64,000 bases of DNA from CAWAMR01 sp963783095 (GCA_963783095.1 CAWAMR010000001.1:186001-250000); one strand, 5' to 3'. Counted from the stretch's first letter, positions 52,121 through 61,625 are shown. The notes: a model not told the origin generated them from the letters alone. Translations and numbers: made by a program.

Positions 52121-54169
52121 CTACGACTGGTTGGCCTTGAACCATTTGCTCCAATACTCACGAGTTCGCACTAGCGATACGCCGTCAAATGCGCTCTCCG
52201 GCATCTTCGTATAGGCGGTAAACATGTGAAGTAACACGTCATTAGCCTTGTCGGTTTCTCCAAGGAACTTGCGGCCCTCGTACATCTGCTTGAAGGCTTC
52301 GAGTTCCGCGACCGTTCCCGTGTAACGCTGGGTCAAACCCTCGTAGCGGCCCATCGCATCCTCGTATTCTCCGAGAAAATATGCGCAATCGGCGGCATAG
52401 AAGGACGCACGCCTGAGGAGAATTGCATTCTCCCGGGTCAGCTTTGGTGCCGTTTGCTGCAAAGAAGTTTCGCAGGCGATGAATGGATCCCGCGCTTTTT
52501 TCAGTGCCTCCATGTACCGCAGATGACTCTGCTTATACACCGTGTTCGCTTCCTGTTTCTGCTTGCTGGATGATGCCGGGTCGCTGCGAACCTTGTCGGC
52601 TTCCTTGCAACGATCCGACTCCATCCCGGCCAGACGGAAATAACACAAACCTAGTTGAAAGCGGGCGCAAATCGCTTTGGATCCTTCGGGATCGTTATCC
52701 AGCACGGTTCGATAGCGCGTCTCGGCTTTGGTATATTCTCCCTGATAAAAAAGTGCATCGGCAATGAGTGTCAAGACTTGCTCGTGAAGTTGCTTGTTGT
52801 TGCCGATCTCGGAATGCGACAGCACTTTCTTTTCCAGGTCGTCCATAGCGCGGGCAATATTCCTGTTGTCTTTGCTCTGGATGAGCAACTCCGCGAGTCG
52901 AATCCGACAACGTAGCGATGCCTCGCCTGGAAATTCTTCGCCGAACTGGATACCCTTCTCGAAGCACTTTTGTGCCTGCGCCTTGTCGTCAACTTTCAGG
53001 TAATCTTCGCCTTTTTGCAACCAGTCTTTGACCATCCGAGCCGAGACCTGATTTTTCGCCATAGAGTCGGCGTCTGCGGATGCAACGGCTTCAATGGAAG
53101 AATCCTTTTTGTCACCCAAAAGTGCTTGTTCGACTAATGCTCGAACCACCAACTGTTTTGTGAGAGCCCGGTATGCGAGATCTCCGATTTTGCCTTCCAG
53201 CCGTTTGCGAATTTGCTGTTGGACTGATTCATCCGTAAATGGCTTAATGTTCGTATCGATGCGTCTTATCATTCGAATGACGTGAAAGCCGTGCAGACCT
53301 TCAACCATTCCAACTTCCCCTTCCCGTAATGATTGCACCAGGGGTGCAAGGACAGGTGATAGCTTGTCTCCGGCCATTCTACTGGTGATTGGTCCATTCA
53401 TGGTGTTGACCTTTGCTCCGGTTTCAACCTTCCACAGAACATCATCCGCCTTCTTTTCAGAATTGGAGCCTGACTTCTTATTAAAACGAGCCACCAACTC
53501 GTCGGCACGCTGTTTAGCCTCCGCGCTGGTCTTATATTGGCCGATTGATACCAGATGTTCGCTCCATTCCAGACATAGTTCGGTGTAAAACTCGCCGGGA
53601 TGCTCGTCGTAATATGCCTTGAGAGTGTCCAAAGTAACGGAATTCAATGCCGGCTTTACCAGTTCGCGCATCAAGATGTTCAGCATTGTGTCGCGTATCA
53701 GGTGACGTCGCAGCCCTTGAATTGTAATTCCATTCGATTCCAGGTAAACCTTGAATTCTGCAACATTCGCAATCCGCAATTTCCTGCGCATCTCTTGCAT
53801 TCGAGTTTCGGCAGCTTTGAAAGATATCGAATAGAGTTCGTCCATCACCGCCTGACGACCCGGAGATAGCAAACGCGAGAGGCATTCCTGAATAATGAGT
53901 TCGCGCTCGATAATGCGCCGCAACTCTCGTTTGTAGATCGCCCGTTCCTCGGCAACTCGCTCTTCCCCGGATAGACCTTGCAGCTCGTGGACATGCTGTT
54001 GCACGGCCTCGCGCACTTCGTATTCATAGACCGGCATCCCACGCACGACGCTGACAACCTTCAATCCCCTGACGACGCGCGGCGCAACGGTTAATTCTTC
54101 AGGATCTTCGCCAAAACCAAATGAGCTGGAGATGAAGAGCAGCGCGATCGATGAAATGAATATTCGCAT
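52121..54169 (-). CDS. SurA-like periplasmic foldase with C-terminal TPR domain
   Basis: The 682-residue protein starts at ATG 54169 with CGGAGG upstream, and a signal peptide identical to that of the neighbouring paralog. Residues 30-200 form the SurA-type helical chaperone domain (YKRELRRIIERELIIQECLS, GITIQGLRRHLIRDTMLN). A parvulin-like domain follows (SLREGEVGMVEGLHGFHVIRMIRR, residues about 215-320). The C-terminal half (from residue about 385) has TPR-type helix pairs (WLQKGEDYLKVDDKAQAQKC, GEYTKAETRYRTVLDNDPEG). Family knowledge: SurA-like proteins hold unfolded outer-membrane proteins and speed proline isomerisation. The TPRs are unusual and may bind client or envelope partners. Unlike its paralog it is intact. 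Confidence 0.85.
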   Translation of the reverse strand: MRIFISSIALLFISSSFGFGEDPEELTVAPRVVRGLKVVSVVRGMPVYEYEVREAVQQHVHELQGLSGEERVAEERAIYKRELRRIIERELIIQECLSRLLSPGRQAVMDELYSISFKAAETRMQEMRRKLRIANVAEFKVYLESNGITIQGLRRHLIRDTMLNILMRELVKPALNSVTLDTLKAYYDEHPGEFYTELCLEWSEHLVSIGQYKTSAEAKQRADELVARFNKKSGSNSEKKADDVLWKVETGAKVNTMNGPITSRMAGDKLSPVLAPLVQSLREGEVGMVEGLHGFHVIRMIRRIDTNIKPFTDESVQQQIRKRLEGKIGDLAYRALTKQLVVRALVEQALLGDKKDSSIEAVASADADSMAKNQVSARMVKDWLQKGEDYLKVDDKAQAQKCFEKGIQFGEEFPGEASLRCRIRLAELLIQSKDNRNIARAMDDLEKKVLSHSEIGNNKQLHEQVLTLIADALFYQGEYTKAETRYRTVLDNDPEGSKAICARFQLGLCYFRLAGMESDRCKEADKVRSDPASSSKQKQEANTVYKQSHLRYMEALKKARDPFIACETSLQQTAPKLTRENAILLRRASFYAADCAYFLGEYEDAMGRYEGLTQRYTGTVAELEAFKQMYEGRKFLGETDKANDVLLHMFTAYTKMPESAFDGVSLVRTREYWSKWFKANQS

Positions 54170-54393
54170 GGAGAATTCCTCCGTGAATCCGAGAACGGAC
54201 CAAAGCGAACGGGAGGATACCCAAAAGAGGTGAAATGGGGAAGACGACTTGGACCTCCAAACTCCCAACTCCCAACTGCCCGTTACCATTCTGTTACACC
54301 CTTCGCAAACAATCTGGGTTACAATATCGTCTGATTGGATAGATGAGTTGTCGCTGTTTGGGCCTCGATTCCATGTCCTTCAGGAGTTTCTCA

Positions 54394-55539
54394 ATGCTCT
54401 CACGTCTTTTCCTTGCAATGGCTGTCGTCGTTACCAGCGGCACGCTGGCGAACGCAGCCGATGCCGACAAAGGCAGAACGGTGGATGTCGCCATTTGTCT
54501 GGATACCTCCAATAGCATGGACGGCCTGATCGATTCGGCCAAGACCAAGCTCTGGACGATCATCAACGATTTCGCCAAGATCCAGCCTGCCCCCGTGCTT
54601 CGCGTTGCCCTCTATCAATACGGCAACGACGAACTCAGCCAGAAGAACGGTTGGGTCCGCAAAGAACTCGATTTAACCACCGATCTGGATGAGGTTTACA
54701 AGAAGCTCAACGCCTTGCGAACCCGTGGCGGCACCGAGTATGTGGCCCGCGTCTGCCGGGATGCCCTTCAGGAATTGAAGTGGACCGATGAAAAAGACAG
54801 TCTGCGCTTCATTTTCGTCTGCGGCAACGAGCCGGCGGATCAAGACAAAGAAGTTCGCTTGGATACGGTTGCCGACATGGCCAAGAAGCAGGGTGTTTTC
54901 GTCAACACCATTTATTGTGGTTCTTCCTCCCATCCTGAAACCAACGGCTGGAAAGATTTCGCTACCCAGGCCGGCGGCAAATATGCGAATATCGATCAGG
55001 ATCGCGTTTCCAAGGCGGTAGTCATCAAGACCCCGCACGATGAGCAATTGCTGAAACTCGGCGAGAAACTCAACACCACTTATGTTGCCTACGGCAAAGA
55101 AGGCAAAGAAAAGCACGCGAATCAGGCTGCTCAGGATGCGAACGCTTTGAAGGCACCCCGCGGTGGAGGGGCACCAACTGCAGCACTCGACCGAACGGCA
55201 ACGAAGGCGATGTCCGTTTACTGCAACACCGAGTGGGATCTTATCGATCGCATGAAGAACGATCCCAAGTTCGACATCAAGAAGATGAAGGATGAAGAGT
55301 TTTCCGAGGAACTCAGGAAGCTCAAACCCGCAGAACGCGAGGCTTTTGTCAAGAAGAAGGCCGAGGAACGGGCCAAGATTCAGAAGGATATTCAAGACCT
55401 CAGCGCCAAGCGGTCTGCTTTCATTCAGGAAGAGATGAAGAAGCAACCCAAGAGCGCTGCGGACAGGACCTTCGACGAAGCAGTCAAGGGAATGATCCGC
55501 GAACAGGCGAAGAGCAAAGGCGTCAAGATTTCGGAGTAA
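54394..55539 (+). CDS. Secreted von Willebrand factor A domain protein
   Basis: The start MLSRLFLAM at 54394 has CAGGAG 10 bases upstream. The signal peptide ends in ANAAD. The VWA domain begins VDVAICLDTSNSMDGLIDSA, with the complete MIDAS DxSxS, and continues with RTRGGTEYVARVCRDALQ (conserved Thr) and IFVCGNEPADQD (the second Asp). The last 130 residues form a Lys/Glu-rich coiled coil (LRKLKPAEREAFVKKKAEER, IQKDIQDLSAKRSAF). Length is 381. Family knowledge: VWA domains bind proteins through a bound metal ion, here outside the cytoplasm. No AAA ATPase gene is adjacent, so a MoxR-type pairing is not supported. Confidence 0.88.
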   Translation: MLSRLFLAMAVVVTSGTLANAADADKGRTVDVAICLDTSNSMDGLIDSAKTKLWTIINDFAKIQPAPVLRVALYQYGNDELSQKNGWVRKELDLTTDLDEVYKKLNALRTRGGTEYVARVCRDALQELKWTDEKDSLRFIFVCGNEPADQDKEVRLDTVADMAKKQGVFVNTIYCGSSSHPETNGWKDFATQAGGKYANIDQDRVSKAVVIKTPHDEQLLKLGEKLNTTYVAYGKEGKEKHANQAAQDANALKAPRGGGAPTAALDRTATKAMSVYCNTEWDLIDRMKNDPKFDIKKMKDEEFSEELRKLKPAEREAFVKKKAEERAKIQKDIQDLSAKRSAFIQEEMKKQPKSAADRTFDEAVKGMIREQAKSKGVKISE

Positions 55540-55570
55540 TTGCTTGTCAGCGCACTCGTTGCCCGGCGCT

Positions 55571-55781
55571 GGTTAGCCCGACGCGCAAGCAAGGGACGAA
55601 CCGGGGCTGACTGAGTTTCGTGAAAATAGACTGGTTAGCCCGGCGATCGTTAGCCCGACGCGCAAGCAAGGGACGAACCCGGGCTGACAGAGTTTCGTGA
55701 AATAAACATGAACGGCAATTCTTGGAATGGATTTGCAAGAAGCGCAAACGGGTTCGTCCCTCGCTTGCGCGTCGGGTTAAC
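55571..55781. repeat. Repeat cluster, AGCCCGACGCGCAAGC family
   Basis: Two direct copies of a unit of about 55 bases (55571-55627, 55649-55704) contain TTAGCCCGACGCGCAAGCAA and then GGGACGAAC. An inverted copy of the first 32 bases (55749-55781) allows a long stem with either. The repeats fill the gap of about 280 bases between the VWA gene and the response regulator; no gene is present there. Confidence 0.88.
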
Positions 55782-55820
55782 AAGACACGGAAAACAAGCC
55801 CTCATTCTCGGAGTTTCGGC

Positions 55821-56552
55821 ATGCCGCGAGCGAAAATCGTTGTCGTTGAGGATGAGCCTGCGATCCGGCGCGGCGTGGTCGATGCGCTTCGGATCACCGG
55901 CTACGAAGTCTCCAAGGCCGCCGATGGTGCGGTGGGCTTGATCGCTGCCACGCAGCCGAACATCGATCTTGTGCTGCTCGATTTACTCCTGCCCCGGCGC
56001 GATGGGCTTGAAGTTCTTTGCGAAATGCGCAAGACACATCCGGCCCGGCCTGTTATCATCCTGACAGCGCGCGGAACCGAAGAAGATCGGGTGCGCGGGC
56101 TGAAAATGGGTGCTGATGACTACGTAGTAAAACCCTTTTCCGCGCACGAATTGCTGGCGCACGTCGAAGCGGTATTGCGGCGAGCGATGCCGAAGACAAC
56201 CGAGATTCGCACCGTGAATCTGGGTAAGGCGATCATTGACTTCGCGCGCCGGGAAATTCGCTGGACTCCTGCCGACCGACATGAACTTTCGGAAACGGAA
56301 TCCGCACTCTTGCAGTATCTGGTCAACAATCGCAGCCGGGCGGTTTCACGTGAAGAGTTGTTGACGCGCGTCTGGGGCATCGAAGCGCAAGGGTTGGAAA
56401 CTCGAACGGTGGACATGCACATCGCCCGCCTTCGCGCCGAACTGCGCAATCCGGACGGCAACGAGACGGCGGAAGCCATCATCACGGTTCGTTCGCACGG
56501 CTACATGGCCGGACCCGGCTTGAGCATTCCTGCCAGAAAGGAAGAAGGATGA
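55821..56552 (+). CDS. OmpR/PhoB-family response regulator
   Basis: The start at ATG 55821 (MPRAKIVVVEDEPAIRR) is chosen because the receiver domain begins there. The phosphorylated Asp is 54 (LVLLDLLLP), with the acidic pair Glu10/Asp11, Thr82 and Lys104 (YVVKPF) in place. The C-terminal 100 residues are a winged helix-turn-helix (LSETESALLQYLVNNRSRAV, TVDMHIARLRAEL, ITVRSHGYMA). Family knowledge: phosphorylation makes it dimerise and bind tandem promoter repeats. The sensor kinase gene follows 246 bases downstream on the same strand, so the two form a two-component system. Target genes are unknown. Confidence 0.93.
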   Translation: MPRAKIVVVEDEPAIRRGVVDALRITGYEVSKAADGAVGLIAATQPNIDLVLLDLLLPRRDGLEVLCEMRKTHPARPVIILTARGTEEDRVRGLKMGADDYVVKPFSAHELLAHVEAVLRRAMPKTTEIRTVNLGKAIIDFARREIRWTPADRHELSETESALLQYLVNNRSRAVSREELLTRVWGIEAQGLETRTVDMHIARLRAELRNPDGNETAEAIITVRSHGYMAGPGLSIPARKEEG

Positions 56553-56580
56553 TTTTCGACGGAAGAGCAAATGCAGACTG

Positions 56581-56737
56581 ACCGCAGAGTCACAGAGATC
56601 ACAGAGAAGACAAAAATGAACCACGGGTGAGCACAGATAAACACAGAAAGCATATTCTTTAGATTGATTTGCGTTTATCTGAAGAACAATTGCACTTCTA
56701 CGTTTTGTCTTCTCTGTGATCTCTGTGACTCTGTGGT
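56581..56737. repeat. 35-bp inverted repeat between regulator and kinase genes
   Basis: The left arm 56581-56615 and right arm 56703-56737 pair with one mismatch. The arms contain CACAGAG octamer-like units (AGAGTCACAGAGATCACAGA). Inside the loop is a second stem (CAGATAAAC at 56635-56643 with GTTTATCTG at 56673-56681) and an AACCACGG edge like that of the CACGGAAAA family. It lies within the two-component operon. Confidence 0.9.
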
Positions 56738-56798
56738 TAGTGTCGGTTAGTGTCTGGTCTTTTGCCTTCGTTGGAGATTCGATCTTTTCTGAACTTAT

Positions 56799-58895
56799 AT
56801 GACTTCCTTATTCCGCGGTAAACTTGGCTGTCTGGTTGCTTATCTTGGCATCTCGGCTCTGGTATTGGGGGGGCTGGGTTGGGCCACCAAAGAGGCGCTG
56901 CGCCTCGAAGAAGAACAGCGTCTCGCCGCCGAGAATGCCTTTCGACTGGAAGAGGAAAAGCGCATCGCCGCCGAGAATGGACGCATCGCGGCCGAGGAAG
57001 GCCGAATCCACGATCAATTGCTTCGGCAGGAAACCGAGATGGCCGATCAAAAGCGCATGGCGCTTTGGCGTCTCGATACCCGGCTCATGCCGGCGCTGGC
57101 CCGCGAGGATAGCCGGCCGTTTGCCCATTACATTGCCTTGCACAGTCCGTTCACTGCGCTGACGTGTACGGGCGCGACGTGCACGCCGGGACAGTTCTAT
57201 CTCCCGTCGCCGCTCATGACGGCGGAGATACCGGACTGGATGATCCTGCACTTTCAGGTCGATACCGTCAATGGCTGGATGTCGCCGCAGGTGATCCCCG
57301 ATTCTCTGCGGAAACTTCTGCGCAAGCAACCTCTCGAATTGAACATCGATAACGTGAACGATCCTCGAGTGGCTCATCTGGCCAAGTTGAAAAAGTGTTA
57401 TCCCGCCCATCAATTCCTGAAATCCTTGAAAGATCGCGGCTTCGCCGTGGAAGATAACGAACTGCAAAAGCAGATCGAGCAGAGTCTCAAAGACCTTGCC
57501 GCCAATTCCCAGAATAGCTTAACGCAAGGAAGGCAAGAGCCGCAAACCGCGCGGATGGGCCCACCCAGTCAGGGCCAGGGAGTCAATCCAACAAATACGA
57601 CGAATCCGAATTACAACGACAACACCGCACAAGACCCGCTGCGCCGCTTTCAGATGACCTATCGCGCCAAGACCGAAGGCCAGTGGACTTTCTTCAATGA
57701 AGGCCGGCACTACATCGAACCTCTGGACAACACCTATCCCAGCAAGACGACCAAGACGTCCCAGCCTATCGAGGTTCGACTCGGCTCCATGCGTCCGCTC
57801 TGGCTGCCCAATGCGCAAAAGCCGGAAAATCTGTTGATGTTACGCCCAGCGATGGTCGGAAACAAACCGGCTTTTCAGGGTATCTTGCTGGACTGGAATC
57901 GCGTTTCTTCGCTTCTCAAAGAAGCTATCTTCGATTTGTTCCCCAACGCCAAGCTTATCCCGTTGCCCGAAGGCGACCACGCCCATCCGGAACGCTCGAT
58001 GACGGTGCTGCCGGTAGAGCTAGACCCCGGCGAACCGCCGTTGCCCGCTGAACCCGAAGCCCAGACCCCCACCACGGTGGAGGTCCGGCAAATGCCGGCG
58101 CTGGGCTGGACTCCCCTGCGAATCGGTTTGCTTCTGGCGTGGACGGCCGTGCTGGTGGCGTTGCTCGCGGTAGGACTGGGAGGCTGGTCGTTGTTCGATC
58201 TCTCCGAACGACGCATTCGCTTCGTATCGGCCGTCACGCACGAGCTGCGCACGCCGTTGACCACACTTCGGCTCTATCTCGATCTTTTGACGAGCGGCCT
58301 GGTCAGTGAAGAACAGCAGAAGAAAGAATACTTGCAAACACTCAACGGCGAAGCCGAGCGTCTCTATCGGCTTATCAACAACGTGCTCGACTTTGCGCGA
58401 CTCGAAAAGTCTCGACCTGCTGTGGACAAGCGACCCGTCCTCGTCCGCGAGTTGCTGGACCAGGTTTGCACCATGTGGCAGGAACGCTGCACGGCGTCGC
58501 GAAAAGATTTGCAGATCGTGAGCGCGCTTCCACCCGAAACGGCGATTTGTACCGATCGAAACCTGGTCGAGCAGATTCTCGGCAACCTGATCGATAACGC
58601 CTGCAAGTATTCGCAGGACGCCGCCGACACGCATATCTGGCTGTGCGCGGTGATGGAAGATCAAAAACTATGTCTGGAAGTGGAAGATCGTGGTCCGGGA
58701 GTAGCAAAGAGGGAGCGATTCAGCATCTTCCGGGCATTCCGTCGGGGACACGATGCGGATGTAAAAGCGGGAGGTGTAGGATTGGGACTGGCCCTGGCAA
58801 CACGCTGGGCAGCGCTGGCCGGAGGCAAGCTGACAGTGCGAGCGGGTGAAGGTGGCGTGGGGGCGTGTTTCCGGGTAGAATTGCCGATCGGCTAA
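56799..58895 (+). CDS. Sensor histidine kinase with coiled-coil and long periplasmic domain
   Basis: The 698-residue protein has a first membrane span (residues 8-30), a heptad coiled coil (RLEEEQRLAAENAFRLEEEK, about 32-75) and a large sensor region with Pro/Asn-rich insertion (235-280). A second span is at about 442-465 (IGLLLAWTAVLVALLAVGLG). The dimerisation box has the phospho-acceptor His481 (AVTHELRTPLTTL). The ATPase domain has an N box (GNLIDNACKYSQD), DRGPGV and GVGLGLALA. Family knowledge: it autophosphorylates on His and passes phosphate to the response regulator encoded just upstream. The ligand cannot be inferred. Confidence 0.92.
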   Translation: MTSLFRGKLGCLVAYLGISALVLGGLGWATKEALRLEEEQRLAAENAFRLEEEKRIAAENGRIAAEEGRIHDQLLRQETEMADQKRMALWRLDTRLMPALAREDSRPFAHYIALHSPFTALTCTGATCTPGQFYLPSPLMTAEIPDWMILHFQVDTVNGWMSPQVIPDSLRKLLRKQPLELNIDNVNDPRVAHLAKLKKCYPAHQFLKSLKDRGFAVEDNELQKQIEQSLKDLAANSQNSLTQGRQEPQTARMGPPSQGQGVNPTNTTNPNYNDNTAQDPLRRFQMTYRAKTEGQWTFFNEGRHYIEPLDNTYPSKTTKTSQPIEVRLGSMRPLWLPNAQKPENLLMLRPAMVGNKPAFQGILLDWNRVSSLLKEAIFDLFPNAKLIPLPEGDHAHPERSMTVLPVELDPGEPPLPAEPEAQTPTTVEVRQMPALGWTPLRIGLLLAWTAVLVALLAVGLGGWSLFDLSERRIRFVSAVTHELRTPLTTLRLYLDLLTSGLVSEEQQKKEYLQTLNGEAERLYRLINNVLDFARLEKSRPAVDKRPVLVRELLDQVCTMWQERCTASRKDLQIVSALPPETAICTDRNLVEQILGNLIDNACKYSQDAADTHIWLCAVMEDQKLCLEVEDRGPGVAKRERFSIFRAFRRGHDADVKAGGVGLGLALATRWAALAGGKLTVRAGEGGVGACFRVELPIG

Positions 58896-58910
58896 CGCAC
58901 ACAAAACTCA

Positions 58911-59056
58911 AGACAATTAACCACGGAAAACACGGAAAACACGGAAAACACGGAAAAGAAAAAATGAACTGCACGGTTTTCGGACAGTGTTGACTGCGGA
59001 TTGTTTAGGATTGACTTCTTATGTCTTCGTTCCGTGTTTTCCGTGGTTAATTGTCT
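58911..59056. repeat. 27-bp inverted repeat with CACGGAAAA tandem arms
   Basis: The left side holds AGACAATTAACCACGG followed by about four CACGGAAAA nonamers; the right arm 59030-59056 pairs with 58911-58937. The 92-base loop has no evident coding. It separates the convergent kinase and hydrolase genes. The same family is at 63221-63302. Confidence 0.88.
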
Positions 59057-59069
59057 TCTGTCTTTGCCT

Positions 59070-61429
59070 TCAGGGCGTTTTCTTTTCCAAGTCCTCGAAG
59101 CGCTGGTTTCCGATCGCAAAGCGCTTCCAGTCCTTGTAATCATAGTGCCACCATTCTGCCTCATAGACAGTAAATCCACCTGACTCCATCGCATTGCGAA
59201 GCAAATCCCGGTGATAGCGTTGTAAATGAGTGCCGCCAAGATAGTCGGGGTAAGCCCGATCCGAGAACTCGTCGAAGCCGCTGACCATCTCTATCGGCTT
59301 GCCGGTCTTGCGATCGTAGAGCGTCAAATCGACCGCGCAGCCGCGATTGTGGCGTGAGCCTTTGGCGGGATCGGCGACGAACATGCGCAAGGGCTCCGGC
59401 GTGGCGTTCCAGAACATGTGCGTGACATACCAGGGCCGATAGGCGTCGAAGATCATCAGGCCATAGCCCTGGGCTTCGAGCTTCTTGTGAACGCGAGCCA
59501 GTGCCTCGGCAGCGGGTTTTTGCATATACGCTTTGGCGCTCTTGGGATAGAGCGGCGTTCCCATGAAGTTGTTGTCGGTGGCATAGCGCAAATCGAGTTT
59601 GATGGTATTATCCAGCGTCGTCAGATCGGTAAGTTGCGATCGAACCATCATGTCTATCTTCTCGACTGGCGGACTGGCCCTTTCCGCTTCTGTGCGAAGT
59701 TCCTCCACGGGTTTCAAGGGTTTGATGCGGAAGGTTTTCCCATCCTCGCCATCGAGTTTCCGACGTTTGAAGATGACGGTCCCCACTTTTACCTCGGTGG
59801 CGCGGCCTTGCTTGTCGCGCTGAAAGATAAGTTTTTCGCCACCGTACTTGTAGTGATCGGGAAACCGATAGTTGTTCTCGCTATCTTCGACAAGAGGCAA
59901 GAATTCGAACCAATCAATCAGCGCATGAAGTTTGCGATCTTTCTCGAAAATGAAGAGAGTATTGTGATCCCAACCATATTCACCGATCAGACCGAGAAAC
60001 CGCGCCGGTGCTGCGACAGGAGGTTGCTCTTTCACTTTGACGTATTCCCGGCTGAACATGCGTAGATTTACGCCCACACGTTCGTAGCGGTTACCAACCG
60101 AAAGCAAGTCGTCGGAAATAAGCCAATAATCCGAGGCGCGATATCGATCCGCTCGCCGCCTTCGAGCGGAAACAACCATAATCGGTTCGCGCTTACGACG
60201 AGATCGAAGCTTCCGTCCACGGATCGGTAACGCCCGACAAGGGATTCCAATTCCTGGCGCTTCAGTCGAATCGTTTTCCTGATGGTGGGCAACGGCTTGC
60301 GTTGTCGGTTTGCCAGCATCGAATCCAGAGCGAGATCCCCGATGTCCCAGAAAAGTGACCAGGCAGCAACATCTTTCGAGCCGATGACAACAACCCCAAT
60401 TTTCTCTTCCGGAATAAGGTCGAAATAAGAGTCGAACCCATAGATGCCACCGTGTTGCAAAATGTGTTTTTTGCCCCCCAGATCGTTTATCTCCACGCCA
60501 AGGCCTTTCCCCCATTTTGGGACAGGGCCGTTGAACTGTGGCTTGAACATTTCCCGAAGTGTTTCCGGTTTTAGAATTGCACCGTTTGGTCCTTTGCCTT
60601 CTGCCAGCATGACGCTGATAAATCGCGCAAGGTCGTTGACGTTGGAATACATGCAGGCCGCGGGACCGATGCCCAATTCAAACGTGGGGGCAGGAAACTC
60701 TCGCCCGTGGTAAGTCCACATTAGCCCTACTGCAAGATCCCGAATCAAATCTTTGCGAGGTTCCAGGTCGCTGCGTTTCATTCCCAGCGGTTGCAATACG
60801 TGCTCGCGTACATACTTGGCGTAGGGTGTCTTCTGAGTCACTTCCAGCACGTAGCCGGCCACGGCACTGCCGGCATTGGAAGACTTGGACTTCGACCCAG
60901 GCTCAAAGACCAGTGGGATTCCGTTGAGGCTTTTCACCGTCTGGGCCAGAGTGGGATGATCGTCGTGATAGTAACTCCCCACCGGCGGCTCGTGGACGAG
61001 GCCCGACCGGTCGGTCATCAGTTGTCGTAAAGTGATCGGTTTGTCGAACGGGTTTTTTGGCTTGAATTCGGGCAGATACTTCGTCACCGATTCATCCAAA
61101 TCGAGTTTGCCTTGCTCGACCAGTTGCATGATCGCAATATCGGTGAAGAGCTTGGAAAGCGAGCCAACGCGGTAAATGGTATCGGCGGTTGCCGGCTTCT
61201 TCTTTTCCACGTCCGCAAAGCCAAACCCCTTGGCCCAGACAATCTTCTGGTCATCGACCAGTGCGATCGAAATCGCTGGGATGCCCTTGTCGGCAAGTTC
61301 GCGGTTGATGTATTGTTCCAGGAGTTTCGCGGTAGCGGCATACTTCTCGGTCGCCGGGGTCGAGGGCTGGGCACAAAGACTTGGAACAACAACGAGCAAG
61401 AGTCCAGCGGTGAGGAGTTGGCGTAGCAT
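59070..61429 (-). pseudogene. Serine beta-lactamase-fold protein fused to a VanX-type D-Ala-D-Ala dipeptidase, one frameshift
   Basis: From ATG 61429 a signal peptide (ends SLCAQ) leads into a class-C-beta-lactamase/esterase fold: Ser90-x-x-Lys93 (VGSLSKLF), SSNAGSAVAG in the YxN place, and LQHGGIYGF as the HxG motif. Near 60120 the frame shifts once; the next frame continues through DDLLSVGNRYERVGVNLR and a beta-rich region to a peptidase M15D domain: IFDAYRPWYVTHMFW, SRHNRGCAVDLTLYD (His and Asp zinc ligands) and EAEWWHYDYKD (catalytic Glu and third ligand). Total length would be about 786. Family knowledge: VanX cleaves D-Ala-D-Ala, and the other fold acts on D-Ala peptides or beta-lactams. 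The fusion would target cell-wall peptides. Confidence 0.85.
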
Positions 61430-61443
61430 GGTGAGCTTTCTTT

Positions 61444-61593
61444 CTCGTTCCCACGCTCTGCGTGGTAACGCACGGGTGGGACGCTCCGCGTCCCGGTCGA
61501 TCGAAACGCGATTGTGCCGCAGACATTGTCTTCATATGGAACGTGACGCAGAGCGTCACAGCCGTGCGTTCCCACGCAGAGCGTGGGAACGAG
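61444..61593. repeat. Palindrome cluster, GCGTGGGAACG family
   Basis: Near-palindrome CGTTCCCACGC-TCT-GCGTGGTAACG at 61446-61470, GGGACGCTCCGCGTCCC at about 61478, GTGACGCAGAGCGTCAC near 61541, and GTTCCCACGC-AGA-GCGTGGGAAC near 61569-61591. The outer two can pair with each other over 25 bases. It is the same family as 40060-40110. It lies between the fusion gene start and the amidase gene end. Confidence 0.85.
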
Positions 61594-61625
61594 AGGGCTC
61601 GGGCAACAGCAAAAACTCTGTTGTG

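Noticed and set aside
51795..52154. A 119-codon - strand frame reading PDTSYWDFGTLKEFYYK at its start
   Set aside because: It lies between and overlaps the two foldase genes in another frame, and its second half is antisense-like filler. The first 35 residues look somewhat protein-like, perhaps a relic of the duplicated region, but there is not enough to call a gene.
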